From: an uncultured Alphaproteobacteria bacterium
GTDB lineage: Bacteria > Pseudomonadota > Alphaproteobacteria > HIMB59
NCBI GenBank assembly: GCA_902619375.1
Contig: CACNEB010000004.1
Span: 19,594 to 83,593, forward strand
Direction of reading: 5' to 3'
Length of the DNA stretch: 64,000 nt
The notes under the pieces: model-generated
Databases searched by the model: none
Told to the model about the DNA's origin: nothing
Seen by the model: only the letters and a program-made list of their open reading frames with translations
Translations under genes and position numbers: made by a program
Shown: one piece after another, positions 17,779 through 25,804 of the stretch
Position numbering within the stretch: position 1 is the first letter of the stretch
Layout: each line of letters opens with the position of its first letter

Positions 17779-18764
17779 TTGTTTATATAAATAGTTTTTC
17801 CAGATCCGTTTATCCAATTCCAAATTAACTTTTGTAATGAGGTACCTTCAAAATCTTTATAATATAAATCAGTAGCTGTCATAACATGCCCCCACTCAAT
17901 ATTTCCTTTTAACTTTCTTTCTTCAGCGTTAATTGAAAAACCAGCATTATAAAAAGTTGCGTCTTCGTTTATAGATTGTCTCACTTTATCTAAATTACCT
18001 TTCATGTAAGGATCCCCTATGTTCCAAATAAAAAAAACATTATTCAAATTATTTCTTTCAAATAATGGTCTTGAAGAAAAACAATTTGCCCAATGAGAGT
18101 CTTTACAATGCTCGACCCTGTCATTATATAAAAACTTTACAATTTTAGGCCATGGTCCATCATTCCATCCTAAGCGAACATTTAAAGACTCTGCGTCTAA
18201 CCAAAAACTGTCAGCAATAATATATGGATTTTCATATCTTTTAATTAGATCTACGTTTAAACCCAAAGCCAAGGACCCAGCACTATAGCCTGCAAAAATT
18301 AATTTATCTGCTTTTTTAAACTTTTCATCATACTGATTGAAAATATCTTCGATAATGTATCGACCATGAAAATAAACTTTTTTTCCATCAATATTGTTTA
18401 TGTGCGTGCCCTGATGTATGTCATTGCTACAATAAGGAATGTAAATGACATTATAGTTGTTGTTAATAAAGTCCTCGACCATAAAAGCTTTACCTCTTTC
18501 ATTTGAGACTGCAGGAGATTTCAATCCGTCATTTCTTGACCTATATTGGTCTTCGTTAGCAGCCACACCCCCTCCTTGAATATACATTAACCAATTATTT
18601 GTATTACCCTCAAAAAAGGTAAATGTTGCTTGTTCACCGTTGGAGCATAAAGCTTTAGGATCATTGGTTTTTATTAGCTGGGCATTTGAGAAAGATGCGA
18701 AAAGTAAAAGATTTAGTAGAAAAAAAATTTTTACCATAAGTAATTTATAAAAATTTTTTTTCAT
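17775..18764 (-). CDS. Secreted pectinacetylesterase/Notum-family serine hydrolase
   Basis: A predicted signal peptide (residues ~1-28, ending SNAQ) leads into an alpha/beta-hydrolase. Family features are an oxyanion-type loop YIQGGGVAAN, the nucleophile elbow FAGYSAGSLAL with the catalytic Ser, a later GDPYMKG that may supply the Asp, and EWGHVMTATDLYY with a candidate catalytic His. CSNG and paired cysteines later suggest disulfides. Length of 329 matches bacterial members. The natural substrate is unknown (acetylated polysaccharide is the family precedent). No polysaccharide genes are adjacent. Confidence 0.72.
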   Translation of the reverse strand: MKKNFYKLLMVKIFFLLNLLLFASFSNAQLIKTNDPKALCSNGEQATFTFFEGNTNNWLMYIQGGGVAANEDQYRSRNDGLKSPAVSNERGKAFMVEDFINNNYNVIYIPYCSNDIHQGTHINNIDGKKVYFHGRYIIEDIFNQYDEKFKKADKLIFAGYSAGSLALGLNVDLIKRYENPYIIADSFWLDAESLNVRLGWNDGPWPKIVKFLYNDRVEHCKDSHWANCFSSRPLFERNNLNNVFFIWNIGDPYMKGNLDKVRQSINEDATFYNAGFSINAEERKLKGNIEWGHVMTATDLYYKDFEGTSLQKLIWNWINGSGKTIYINN

Positions 18765-18777
18765 ATGTCAAAGTTAT

Positions 18778-18854
18778 TGGCGCGCTTGGCAGGAATCGAA
18801 CCTGCGACCCCCAGATTAGGAATCTGGTGCTCTATCCTACTGAGCTACAAGCGC
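18778..18854 (-). tRNA. tRNA-Arg (anticodon CCT)
   Basis: On the minus strand the acceptor arms GCGCTTG and CAAGCGC pair fully. The D arm is GCTC/GAGC, the anticodon arm CCAGA-TTCCTAA-TCTGG places CCT at 34-36, and the T arm is GCAGG-TTCGATT-CCTGC. The discriminator is G and the 3' CCA is encoded. It reads AGG codons. Confidence 0.95.
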
Positions 18855-18898
18855 CTTTGTTTGTATACTTCATAATAATAATTCATAAAATATAAACT

Positions 18899-19387
18899 AT
18901 GAAAAAAAAAGCTGATGAATACCTATATAATGAAGCACTAAAATACTTGGGTAAATATCCAGCAACTAAAAAAAAAATTTCTGAAATTCTAGAAAAAAGA
19001 CTCAAAAATAAAAAGACTTATCAGAAAGTTATTTTCCCAGAAAATATCTCTAAACAAGAACTTATTGATAATATCTTACAAAAATTAGATGATTTAAAGA
19101 TCATAGATGAAAAGCAATATATTGAAACTGTATTTCATTATTATGAACAGTCACTATTTTCTATAAAAAAAATTAAAAATAAACTATATCAAAAAGGTTT
19201 TGAACAAAGCTTAATTGAGGAATATATCTCTAAAAAAGTATCTGAAAATCCAGATTTAGAGCTAGATATTTTAAAACGATTTATTTTAAGAAAAAAACTA
19301 TCGAAATTAGAAACTAGTGAACTTAAAAAAAAGCTCTATCAGCAAAGCTTTTCAGAAAATTCAATATATAAAATAATTAGAGATTAA
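18899..19387 (+). CDS. recX: Regulatory protein RecX
   Basis: RecX-family protein, which modulates RecA filaments. Made of repeated three-helix units: DEYLYNEALKYLGKYPATKK, QELIDNILQKLDDLKIIDEKQY, then SIKKIKNKLYQKGFEQSLIEEY, which is the family pattern. 162 residues is normal. Unusually Lys/Ile-rich. recA is not adjacent here. The stop abuts the stop of convergent rpmF. Confidence 0.8.
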   Translation: MKKKADEYLYNEALKYLGKYPATKKKISEILEKRLKNKKTYQKVIFPENISKQELIDNILQKLDDLKIIDEKQYIETVFHYYEQSLFSIKKIKNKLYQKGFEQSLIEEYISKKVSENPDLELDILKRFILRKKLSKLETSELKKKLYQQSFSENSIYKIIRD

Positions 19388-19651
19388 TTACTTAGATGCA
19401 GCTGGTGCTTCAATAGTTTTAGTTGTTTCGTCAGTATTTACAGGTGCTTGACCCTCGACATCTTTATCTTTTTTAGCTTTTTTTATAATTATTTGCTTAC
19501 CCCTGTACATACCAGTACTGAGATCAATATGATGGGGTCTTCTCAATTCACCTGATTTTTTGTCTTCTGCGAATAGTTGAGTGCCCGCTCTATGATGAGA
19601 GCGCCTCATATTCCTTTTTGAAGGTGTAGTTTTTCTTTTTGGAACTGCCAT
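19388..19651 (-). CDS. rpmF: 50S ribosomal protein L32
   Basis: Small L-subunit protein. The start is set at 19651 ([20 protein letters not shown]), the conserved L32 N-terminus; the frame is open for 21 more codons upstream but those are not homologous. The core ends near residue 60, and about 27 extra residues form a Lys/Glu/Thr/Pro tail. L32 is commonly 56-68 residues, so this is another extended ribosomal protein. The usual zinc cysteines are absent. Divergent from the FYDLN gene. Confidence 0.94.
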   Translation of the reverse strand: MAVPKRKTTPSKRNMRRSHHRAGTQLFAEDKKSGELRRPHHIDLSTGMYRGKQIIIKKAKKDKDVEGQAPVNTDETTKTIEAPAASK

Positions 19652-19715
19652 ATTAGAGCGATAACATAATAAAAATTTGTATAAATTACAATAATAATGT
19701 ATAAATCTGCCCACA

Positions 19716-20039
19716 ATGCAAGAAGAGCAAATCGATTTAGGTCACAAAAGAACATGCCCCTGCGGTAGCGTCAAGTATTATGATTTTTATCAGGACGTAA
19801 TTAACTGTCCAGAGTGTGGTAAATCTATTGAAGCTGTAAATATAGCAAAACCTAAAAGAGGAAGAAAAGCGGGAATTAGCGTTGCAACACCTACTAAGAC
19901 TGCCAAAGAAAACGATGAATTAAAAGACCTAATTGAAGAAACAGAAAATACTGATACTCAAACTGAAGATACCGATAACCTAGCAGAAGATATAAGCATT
20001 GATATACCGACTGATAAAAACGAAGAAGGAACTAATTAA
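19716..20039 (+). CDS. FYDLN-acid family zinc-ribbon protein
   Basis: Conserved alphaproteobacterial protein of unknown role (TIGR02300-like): an N-terminal zinc ribbon around a FYDL-like motif and an acidic C-terminal tail. Here [19 protein letters not shown] is followed by CPECGKS, then KPKRGRKAG and an acidic Glu/Asp/Thr tail. The first knuckle reads CPCG where the family usually has CPxCG, so one residue of the CxxC spacing is missing. Placement beside rpmF is unremarkable. Confidence 0.75.
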   Translation: MQEEQIDLGHKRTCPCGSVKYYDFYQDVINCPECGKSIEAVNIAKPKRGRKAGISVATPTKTAKENDELKDLIEETENTDTQTEDTDNLAEDISIDIPTDKNEEGTN

Positions 20040-20040
20040 T

Positions 20041-20730
20041 TTATCTTTTATTTAAAATTTCTAATATTTTTGTTGATGCTTCCTCGAACTTTAAACTTGA
20101 AGATATTGCAAATTCTCTAGTATATCTCTCAAAAGCTACCTGAAACATCTGACGCTCACTATAAGACTGCTCAGTTTGATCATCTTTTCGAAATAGGTCT
20201 CGAACGACCTCTGAAAGAAGTTTTATATCACCAGAGTTTATCTTTTGGTCGTACTCTTGTGCTCTTCTACTCCACATTGCTTTTTTAATTTTTGGTTTTT
20301 GTTTCAAGACAGAGAGAGTTCTAGTCATAGATGGTTTACTTGTAATGTTTCTTAGACCAATTAATTTAGCTTTAGCAAACGGAACTCTAATTGTTAGCTT
20401 ATCTTGAAAAAACTGAATGACATATAATTGTTCTTCCACTAAATCATATTGAAACTTTTCTATTGTAAGAATTCTTCCCACGCCGTGAGTAGGATAAACA
20501 ATATTTTCTCCTGCTTTAAATTCCTGTGGGACTATAACTTTTTTAATCTTTGGAGCTTTTGGGGTAACAATTTTTTTAACTAATTTTTTACCTACTTTTT
20601 TTGCTACTTTTTTTACAATTTGTTTTTTTTTGGTAGAAGACTTTTTTTTAACTTCAACTTTTTTTTTTGTTTTAACTTTTGTGGTTTTTTTTATTACTTT
20701 TTTTTTTGTAGCTTTTTTTTTAACTGGCAT
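20041..20730 (-). CDS. CarD-family transcription regulator with Lys-rich N-terminal arm
   Basis: CarD/CdnL proteins bind the RNA polymerase beta subunit and stabilise open promoter complexes, often at rRNA promoters. The CarD Tudor-like domain starts at about residue 91 (FKAGENIVYPTHGVGRILTI), followed by the helical DNA-binding half (SRRAQEYDQKINSGDIKLLSEVVRDL). Residues 1-85 are almost entirely Lys/Val/Thr, a strongly basic arm that alphaproteobacterial homologues have only as a short segment or not at all. The start abuts the fdxA stop by overlap; fdxA and CarD are usual alphaproteobacterial neighbours. Confidence 0.9.
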   Translation of the reverse strand: MPVKKKATKKKVIKKTTKVKTKKKVEVKKKSSTKKKQIVKKVAKKVGKKLVKKIVTPKAPKIKKVIVPQEFKAGENIVYPTHGVGRILTIEKFQYDLVEEQLYVIQFFQDKLTIRVPFAKAKLIGLRNITSKPSMTRTLSVLKQKPKIKKAMWSRRAQEYDQKINSGDIKLLSEVVRDLFRKDDQTEQSYSERQMFQVAFERYTREFAISSSLKFEEASTKILEILNKR

Positions 20731-21062
20731 TAATCAGCTCCTTTTTCACTGAAATGATTTTCGAATTTATTTTCTACCCCTTCCCACTTTTTTGCATCAG
20801 CAGGGGCATCTTTTTTTGTGGTTATATTAGGCCAAACTTGTGAATATTTTTCATTTACATCTAACCATTTTGTACCATCATCCAATTCGTCTGGGATAAT
20901 GGCTTCAACTGGACATTCCGGTTCACATACTCCGCAGTCAATACATTCATCAGGGTTAATAACAAGCATATTTTCACCCTCGTAAAAGCAATCCACGGGA
21001 CATACCTCAACACAATCCATGTATTTGCACTTAACACACTTATCATTAACTAAGTAGGTCAT
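20730..21062 (-). CDS. fdxA: 7Fe-8S ferredoxin FdxA
   Basis: Electron carrier with one [3Fe-4S] and one [4Fe-4S] cluster. The ligand pattern [18 protein letters not shown] then [16 protein letters not shown] closely follows Azotobacter ferredoxin I. 110 residues is normal for the alphaproteobacterial form with its C-terminal extension ([17 protein letters not shown]). It sits between a TerB-like gene (4-bp overlap) and carD. Confidence 0.95.
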   Translation of the reverse strand: MTYLVNDKCVKCKYMDCVEVCPVDCFYEGENMLVINPDECIDCGVCEPECPVEAIIPDELDDGTKWLDVNEKYSQVWPNITTKKDAPADAKKWEGVENKFENHFSEKGAD

Positions 21063-21496
21063 AGGCTGTCTTTTACTCTATTTCTAATCAATATAAAATC
21101 TTTATCTTCTAGGCCAAGTAAAGTTGATATTTTTCTAACAGTAGAAACCTCAAGCTGATCCTCTTTGCCATCAACCATTAAAACTTGCCAACAAATTAGA
21201 ATTACATCCATTCTCTGTTCATAACTAAGCGATTTTTTAAGTCTGTATGAAAACTGAGATAAGTCAGTATTGAAATGTTGTTGGTTGGCTAAATTATTAA
21301 ATTGCTCTTTATTATTCTGAATTGGTATTTTAAAGTAAAACTCTACTAATTCAGAGGCAAAACTAATTTCTTGTTCTGAAATTTCATGATCTGCAATGAT
21401 AATTTCGTAAATCAGATTATATAAATCTGACTCAAAAGAGTGATCATCATTTTTATCCTTCTTTTCATTAAAGGATTGGAAAAATTTACTTAACAT
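21059..21496 (-). CDS. TerB-like (COG4103-type) protein of unknown function
   Basis: All-helical protein resembling the TerB/DjlA-like fold: [20 protein letters not shown] is followed by a Q-rich linker, [21 protein letters not shown] and [16 protein letters not shown]. The paired IIxADHExSExE and VDGKEDxLE motifs are the acidic repeats of TerB domains and may bind metal. 145 residues. It overlaps the helicase stop and fdxA by a few bases. In many alphaproteobacteria an S4 RNA-binding gene occupies this place. Confidence 0.65.
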   Translation of the reverse strand: MLSKFFQSFNEKKDKNDDHSFESDLYNLIYEIIIADHEISEQEISFASELVEFYFKIPIQNNKEQFNNLANQQHFNTDLSQFSYRLKKSLSYEQRMDVILICWQVLMVDGKEDQLEVSTVRKISTLLGLEDKDFILIRNRVKDSL

Positions 21497-24038
21497 TTAT
21501 ATTTTTTAATTGATCAAAAGGATTATTAAATAGTTTTTTTGGTGATGGCTTTTTTACTTTTTTTGATGGTTTTTTCAATACTTTTTTGTTTTTATTTTGT
21601 TTTAACTCTGATGTCTTATTTGCATTAATTTTTTTAGAAATAATTAAATCATTCTCTGCTATCTCTTGAATATTTAAATATCTACTTTTTATTATACTAA
21701 TTAATTTATCTTTTTTAATACCTAAAAGGTTAGATAAATCCATAGGAAGTGAGAAAGGGCCTCTGTTTTCTCTTTTGAATAATTGTTTTTCAAACTCATT
21801 AAAAATATCAAGTCTTATTAGTAAGTTATCTTTAGAAATAAAACCTAAGAAAGTTAATAAATCTTCATTTAACTTATTTTGAATATTAAGAGTTGCATTG
21901 CCATCTTTTGGTATGTATTCATTAATATTTAAACGCTCATCATTATATAAATTCCATAAATGAAACTTTAACTTCATATATTCGGGTCTGATTAATTCAG
22001 AATTAAATATAACATTCTTTCCTAATCTGAAATTTAGGGAATGTATTTCTTTTCTTTGCGGTTCATCAATCAGCTTAAATTCATCTAATATATTTATTTG
22101 GTAAAGATTATATTGGCTTTCAATGATCTTAAAAATAAAACTTCTTTCCACTGGTTTTGAATTAAATTTTTTTAGTTTGTCCGATAAATCCAATTTCGAA
22201 AGGTAATTTTTCTCGAACCAATTTTGAATTTTCTCCTGAATTTTTTTGATATTGTCAGGTGATACTAGTAAATCGTCTAGGATTGGTTCTAAAATAGGAT
22301 GGTTAATATCTTTTCCTTTTTTAAATATTGCTACGTTTGTATCCCCCCATTTAACATATAAATTCTGAAAATTTCCTTTCTCATCAACTTTTGAATCGAT
22401 CAGCAAGCTTTCATTCGGCGCTGCTATAAAATTATCAATGTTAAACGACATATACGGGAAAATTTGCTCTTTAATTATTCTATGGTAGTTGTTATTTAAA
22501 ATATCTTTATATTTTTCATCAAAAAAAATTTTAAAACCTTTTATAACTCCTATTTTTTCATCTTTTATCTTAACATATCTATTTTCAGTTAATGATATAT
22601 TTTTTTTACTGATATTTAAATTTTGAATCATCTCACTTTTATTTTTATCAACAAATTTTTGCATTAAGCTTATATGTATCTCCTCAGACAGTTTGTTTTC
22701 AATATTTTTAACAGTTTCAACCCAAATAGAGTTTCTTATCCAGTGTTTCTGGTTAGTAATGTATAGCCAAGTCCTTGTTTCATTTAAGTTGTAGATAAGG
22801 TCATCAATACTACCGTTATAATTTTGTAAGTAAGAAATTTCTTTATCTAAAAATTTGTCACTAAATACCCATTGATTATTTATGAGTTCATTGAATATTT
22901 TTGTTAACAGCTCAATATGTTTTTCATCTGAAATATTTTGATAATCTGGTATTCGACATACATCCCATAATTGTTTTAAGATTTCGGGATTATCAAATTT
23001 AAAATTTTTTTTATGATCCTTTAGGAACCTAATTAAAAATTTTTGATCCTCAGCATCTTTTTTTAGAATAAGTCGATGATTATCTGATTTCTTTTTTAGA
23101 GAATTTACTAATTCATATTCTGACTTAAATGATAGAAGGTGATTTCGCCAAAAAACTTTTTTAACAGATTCAAATTTATGTGCTTGTATATTTTCTATAG
23201 AGTCCAGTTTCGTAAACTTTGCCCCGAGAGTAGTCCCAAAGTAACCAGATTTTGTATAGCGACCAGCCCTTCCTGCAATTTGACCTATCTCCATATCATT
23301 CAAAGGTCGAACATATTTTCCATCAAACTTTTCTAAACCAGAGAAATAGACTTGGTTGATATCTAAATTCAAGCCCATTCCTATTGCATCGGTGGCTACT
23401 ATATAATCAACTTCTCCATCCTCATATAATTTAACTTGAGAATTTCTAGTTTTGGGGCTGAGCGCTCCAGCGACAAGAGCCACACCTCCTTTTAAACTTC
23501 TAATCTGTTCAGCAATTTCGTAAAGACCAATTAAATTAAAAGCAATAATTGCTGATCGAGGTTTAATGTTTTGAATTTTTTTATGGCCAATAAAATTTAA
23601 TTCTGAAAATCTATTTTTGAAAGTTATTTTTGCATCAGGAATTAATTCTCTAGTAATTTCCTCCATGGTAAGAGAACCAAGAAAAATAGTTTTTTGTTCT
23701 CCACGAGAATGTAAGAGTCTTTGGGTGAATATGTGTCCTCTCTCATAGTCAGATGCTAACTGAATTTCATCTACACAAACAAATTCAAAAAAATCATCTG
23801 GCATCGATTCGACGGTACAAAAAAAATATTTTGCATTTGAGGGAATTATTTTTTCTTCACCAGTAATTAAAGCAATTTGATTTATAGGATAAAGTTTGCA
23901 TGCTTTATCATAATTTTCTCTTGCCAAAAGCCTTAAAGGGAAACCAAAAACACCGTTTTTAAAGGAAAACATTTGTTCAAAAGCATAAAATGTTTTTCCA
24001 GTGTTAGTTGGGCCTAAAATTATTTCAATTTGATTCAT
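21486..24038 (-). CDS. SUV3-like superfamily 2 RNA helicase
   Basis: Relative of the mitochondrial degradasome helicase Suv3; the bacterial role is presumably RNA unwinding. Seen are Walker A GPTNTGKT (9-16), DEIQLASDYERG (motif II, near 89), TDAIGMGLNLDI (motif V) and GQIAGRAGRY (motif VI, near 252). After the helicase core come ~400 residues with the SUV3 C-terminal region, then a Lys/Pro-rich tail from about 805. 850 residues is shorter than many alphaproteobacterial homologues (~950-1100). The Lys-rich tail echoes the arm on the nearby CarD. Confidence 0.87.
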   Translation of the reverse strand: MNQIEIILGPTNTGKTFYAFEQMFSFKNGVFGFPLRLLARENYDKACKLYPINQIALITGEEKIIPSNAKYFFCTVESMPDDFFEFVCVDEIQLASDYERGHIFTQRLLHSRGEQKTIFLGSLTMEEITRELIPDAKITFKNRFSELNFIGHKKIQNIKPRSAIIAFNLIGLYEIAEQIRSLKGGVALVAGALSPKTRNSQVKLYEDGEVDYIVATDAIGMGLNLDINQVYFSGLEKFDGKYVRPLNDMEIGQIAGRAGRYTKSGYFGTTLGAKFTKLDSIENIQAHKFESVKKVFWRNHLLSFKSEYELVNSLKKKSDNHRLILKKDAEDQKFLIRFLKDHKKNFKFDNPEILKQLWDVCRIPDYQNISDEKHIELLTKIFNELINNQWVFSDKFLDKEISYLQNYNGSIDDLIYNLNETRTWLYITNQKHWIRNSIWVETVKNIENKLSEEIHISLMQKFVDKNKSEMIQNLNISKKNISLTENRYVKIKDEKIGVIKGFKIFFDEKYKDILNNNYHRIIKEQIFPYMSFNIDNFIAAPNESLLIDSKVDEKGNFQNLYVKWGDTNVAIFKKGKDINHPILEPILDDLLVSPDNIKKIQEKIQNWFEKNYLSKLDLSDKLKKFNSKPVERSFIFKIIESQYNLYQINILDEFKLIDEPQRKEIHSLNFRLGKNVIFNSELIRPEYMKLKFHLWNLYNDERLNINEYIPKDGNATLNIQNKLNEDLLTFLGFISKDNLLIRLDIFNEFEKQLFKRENRGPFSLPMDLSNLLGIKKDKLISIIKSRYLNIQEIAENDLIISKKINANKTSELKQNKNKKVLKKPSKKVKKPSPKKLFNNPFDQLKNINVK

Positions 24039-24086
24039 TCAATGAAAAGAAGTTACCATAAATAAAATGTTGACTTAATTAAATAC

Positions 24087-24156
24087 TTTCTTAAGTTTTT
24101 TTTAAGAAAATGAATATCATTAGATATTCGTTTTATACTTACTAGTAAGTGTAAAA
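24087..24156. promoter_or_regulatory. Three consecutive inverted repeats upstream of the H1-like gene
   Basis: IR1: TTTCTTAA (24087-24094) with TTAAGAAA (24102-24109). IR2: GAATATC (24112-24118) with GATATTC (24123-24129), 4-nt loop. IR3: a 26-bp palindrome (24131-24156), centre ACTTACT|AGTAAGT, with a single mismatched pair. The ribosome site AAGGAGG (24160-24166) follows 3 nt later. They could be operators or leader hairpins controlling a probably abundant protein. Confidence 0.55.
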
Positions 24157-24171
24157 AGTAAGGAGGCTATA

Positions 24172-24486
24172 ATGGCTAAAAAGAGAAAAGCTGCAAAAAA
24201 GAAAGCAGCACCTAAGAAAACAAAAGCAGCAAAAAAGGAAGCACCTAAAAAGAAGAAGGCTGCAAAAAAGAAAGCAGCACCTAAAAGAAAAGATGCAAAA
24301 AAGAAAGAAGCACCTAATAAGAAAAAAGCCACTAAGAAAAAAGCTGTAAGAAGGAAAGCTGCAAAGAAAAAGGCAGCTCCTAAAAAAAGGAAAGCTGCAA
24401 AAAAGAAAGCAGCACCTAAAAAGAGAAAAGCTGCTAAGAAAAAGGCAGCTCCTAAGAAGAGAAAAGCTTCAAGAAAAAGAAGATAA
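24172..24486 (+). CDS. Histone H1-like Lys/Ala/Pro-repeat protein
   Basis: A 104-residue protein made almost only of Lys, Ala, Pro and Arg, in 12-residue repeats of the type KKRKAAKKKAAP (three near-perfect copies at the C-terminal end). Such proteins resemble the C-terminal tail of histone H1 and bacterial H1-like nucleoid proteins; DNA or RNA binding is inferred from composition. No globular domain. A strong Shine-Dalgarno (AAGGAGG, 5 nt before ATG) and a strong terminator suggest high, separate expression. Repeats also exist at DNA level and may expand or contract. Confidence 0.8.
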   Translation: MAKKRKAAKKKAAPKKTKAAKKEAPKKKKAAKKKAAPKRKDAKKKEAPNKKKATKKKAVRRKAAKKKAAPKKRKAAKKKAAPKKRKAAKKKAAPKKRKASRKRR

Positions 24487-24517
24487 TTTTCTAAGTTTTA
24501 AATATTTAAAACATCAA

Positions 24518-24545
24518 AAGCGGGTTATAATCACCCGCTTTTTTT
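24518..24545 (+). terminator. Rho-independent terminator of the H1-like gene, containing a -10 box
   Basis: AAGCGGGT (24518-24525) pairs with ACCCGCTT (24533-24540) around a 7-nt loop, followed by a T-run to 24545. The ATG of ccmA is at 24546. The loop contains a perfect TATAAT (24526-24531), so the ccmA promoter may overlap the terminator. Confidence 0.88.
24526..24531 (+). promoter_or_regulatory. Possible -10 element for the ccm operon
   Basis: TATAAT lies 14 nt before the ccmA ATG, inside the terminator loop. A start about 7 nt downstream would give a leader of under 10 nt, so ccmA would be nearly leaderless. The -35 is weak (TATTTA at 24503-24508, 17-nt spacing). Confidence 0.3.
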
Positions 24546-25148
24546 ATGATAGAAGTTAACAACTTATCTTTTGCTAGAGGAAATAATCTTATCTACAAAA
24601 ATATTAATTTTAAAATACATCCTGGTGAATTATTGCTCATTCAGGGTGCAAATGGTGTCGGCAAAACAACCCTATTATCTAATATCGTCAATTTTATAGA
24701 TCCACTAGAAGGCAGTATAACTTACAATAACTTAGTTATTGATAATGATATTGCCTCTCAATCTTTTTTATATATTGGCGAAACTAACTTTGCCCATGAC
24801 TCTCTGACTTTAAATCAAAATATTGAATATTGGCTTTCAATACATAATGTAAAATTTAATAATTCGATAAAAAATAAAAGCGTAAATTATTTTTTTCAAG
24901 AATTAAATCTTGATAAAAAATTTTATCAGCTTTCATTTGGTCAAAAGAAAAAACTTCAATTGCTACTACTCATGTTAGTTAATAAACCCGTTTGGATACT
25001 TGATGATCCACTCAGTGGGCTTGATGACAGAACAATAATTAATTTAAATACTTTGTTTGAAAAAAAGTTAGAAAATAAGGGAATAATTATATTAGCAAGT
25101 CATCAAAATATTACTTTAAATAATTATAAAACACTTCAATTAACATGA
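24546..25148 (+). CDS. ccmA: Cytochrome c maturation ATPase CcmA
   Basis: ATPase of the CcmABCD complex that releases heme-loaded CcmE. Walker A GANGVGKTTL (~35-44), ABC signature LSFGQKKKLQLL (reduced from LSGGQ) and Walker B VWILDDPLSGLD. 200 residues is typical of CcmA. The ATG follows the terminator T-run directly and no Shine-Dalgarno is seen. The stop overlaps ccmB by 4 bp. First gene of ccmABCDEFGH. Confidence 0.94.
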   Translation: MIEVNNLSFARGNNLIYKNINFKIHPGELLLIQGANGVGKTTLLSNIVNFIDPLEGSITYNNLVIDNDIASQSFLYIGETNFAHDSLTLNQNIEYWLSIHNVKFNNSIKNKSVNYFFQELNLDKKFYQLSFGQKKKLQLLLLMLVNKPVWILDDPLSGLDDRTIINLNTLFEKKLENKGIIILASHQNITLNNYKTLQLT

Positions 25149-25804
25149 TAAAAAATTTTTTTAAATTAATTTCAAGTGAATTTCAACTAATGCTTAAAGG
25201 AAGTATCTTCAGTTTTGTTCTTTATTGTTTATTAATTATTTCATGTGCCATTTTTGCATTATCATTAAAACACCAGTCAATGGGAATTAATGCGCCGTTA
25301 TCTTTCTTATACATAATGATTTTTTTTATTTCATTATTTAAAGTTGAAAAAATTTATGATCAAGATTTTGATGAAGCAAAACTTCATCAGTATCTACTTT
25401 CACCTTTCTCTTTAGAGATAATTGTTTTTGTTAAAAATATGATGATCTATTTAAATTTAATCATTTTTTTCTTTATATTCTCTCCACTAATTTTGATTAT
25501 TTTAAATATCGATCTAACATATTTGTTAAAGATAAATATTCTTCTGGCGCTATCTCTTTTAAGTATTATTTTTATAGCTTCAATAACGGCATCTATAACA
25601 ATCTCTAAGAATAATAGACTCTCGCTTACAAGTATTTTAACATTGCCTCTTTTTGTCCCTATTCTTATATTTTCTATGGCAATAACGGATTTAATTGATT
25701 TTAATACAGGTAGAATGTATTTATTTTTTGTAGCTTATTTTTTATTAAATTTGGCCTTTTCACCTTTACTAACTAGTTTTGCTCTTAAAAAATTATCAGT
25801 CTAA
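25145..25804 (+). CDS. ccmB: Cytochrome c maturation permease CcmB
   Basis: Six-helix inner-membrane partner of CcmA. Opening FKLISSEFQLMLKG and the YDQDFDEAKLHQYLLSPFS segment match the family; hydrophobic helices follow at regular spacing. 219 residues fits (E. coli 220). Overlaps ccmA by 4 bp and ccmC by 1 bp. Confidence 0.92.
   Translation: MIKNFFKLISSEFQLMLKGSIFSFVLYCLLIISCAIFALSLKHQSMGINAPLSFLYIMIFFISLFKVEKIYDQDFDEAKLHQYLLSPFSLEIIVFVKNMMIYLNLIIFFFIFSPLILIILNIDLTYLLKINILLALSLLSIIFIASITASITISKNNRLSLTSILTLPLFVPILIFSMAITDLIDFNTGRMYLFFVAYFLLNLAFSPLLTSFALKKLSV

Noticed and set aside
24120..24332. A 70-codon Phe/Ala-rich antisense frame opposite the H1-like gene.
   Set aside because: It mirrors Lys/Ala repeats as Phe/Ala; an artefact of composition.
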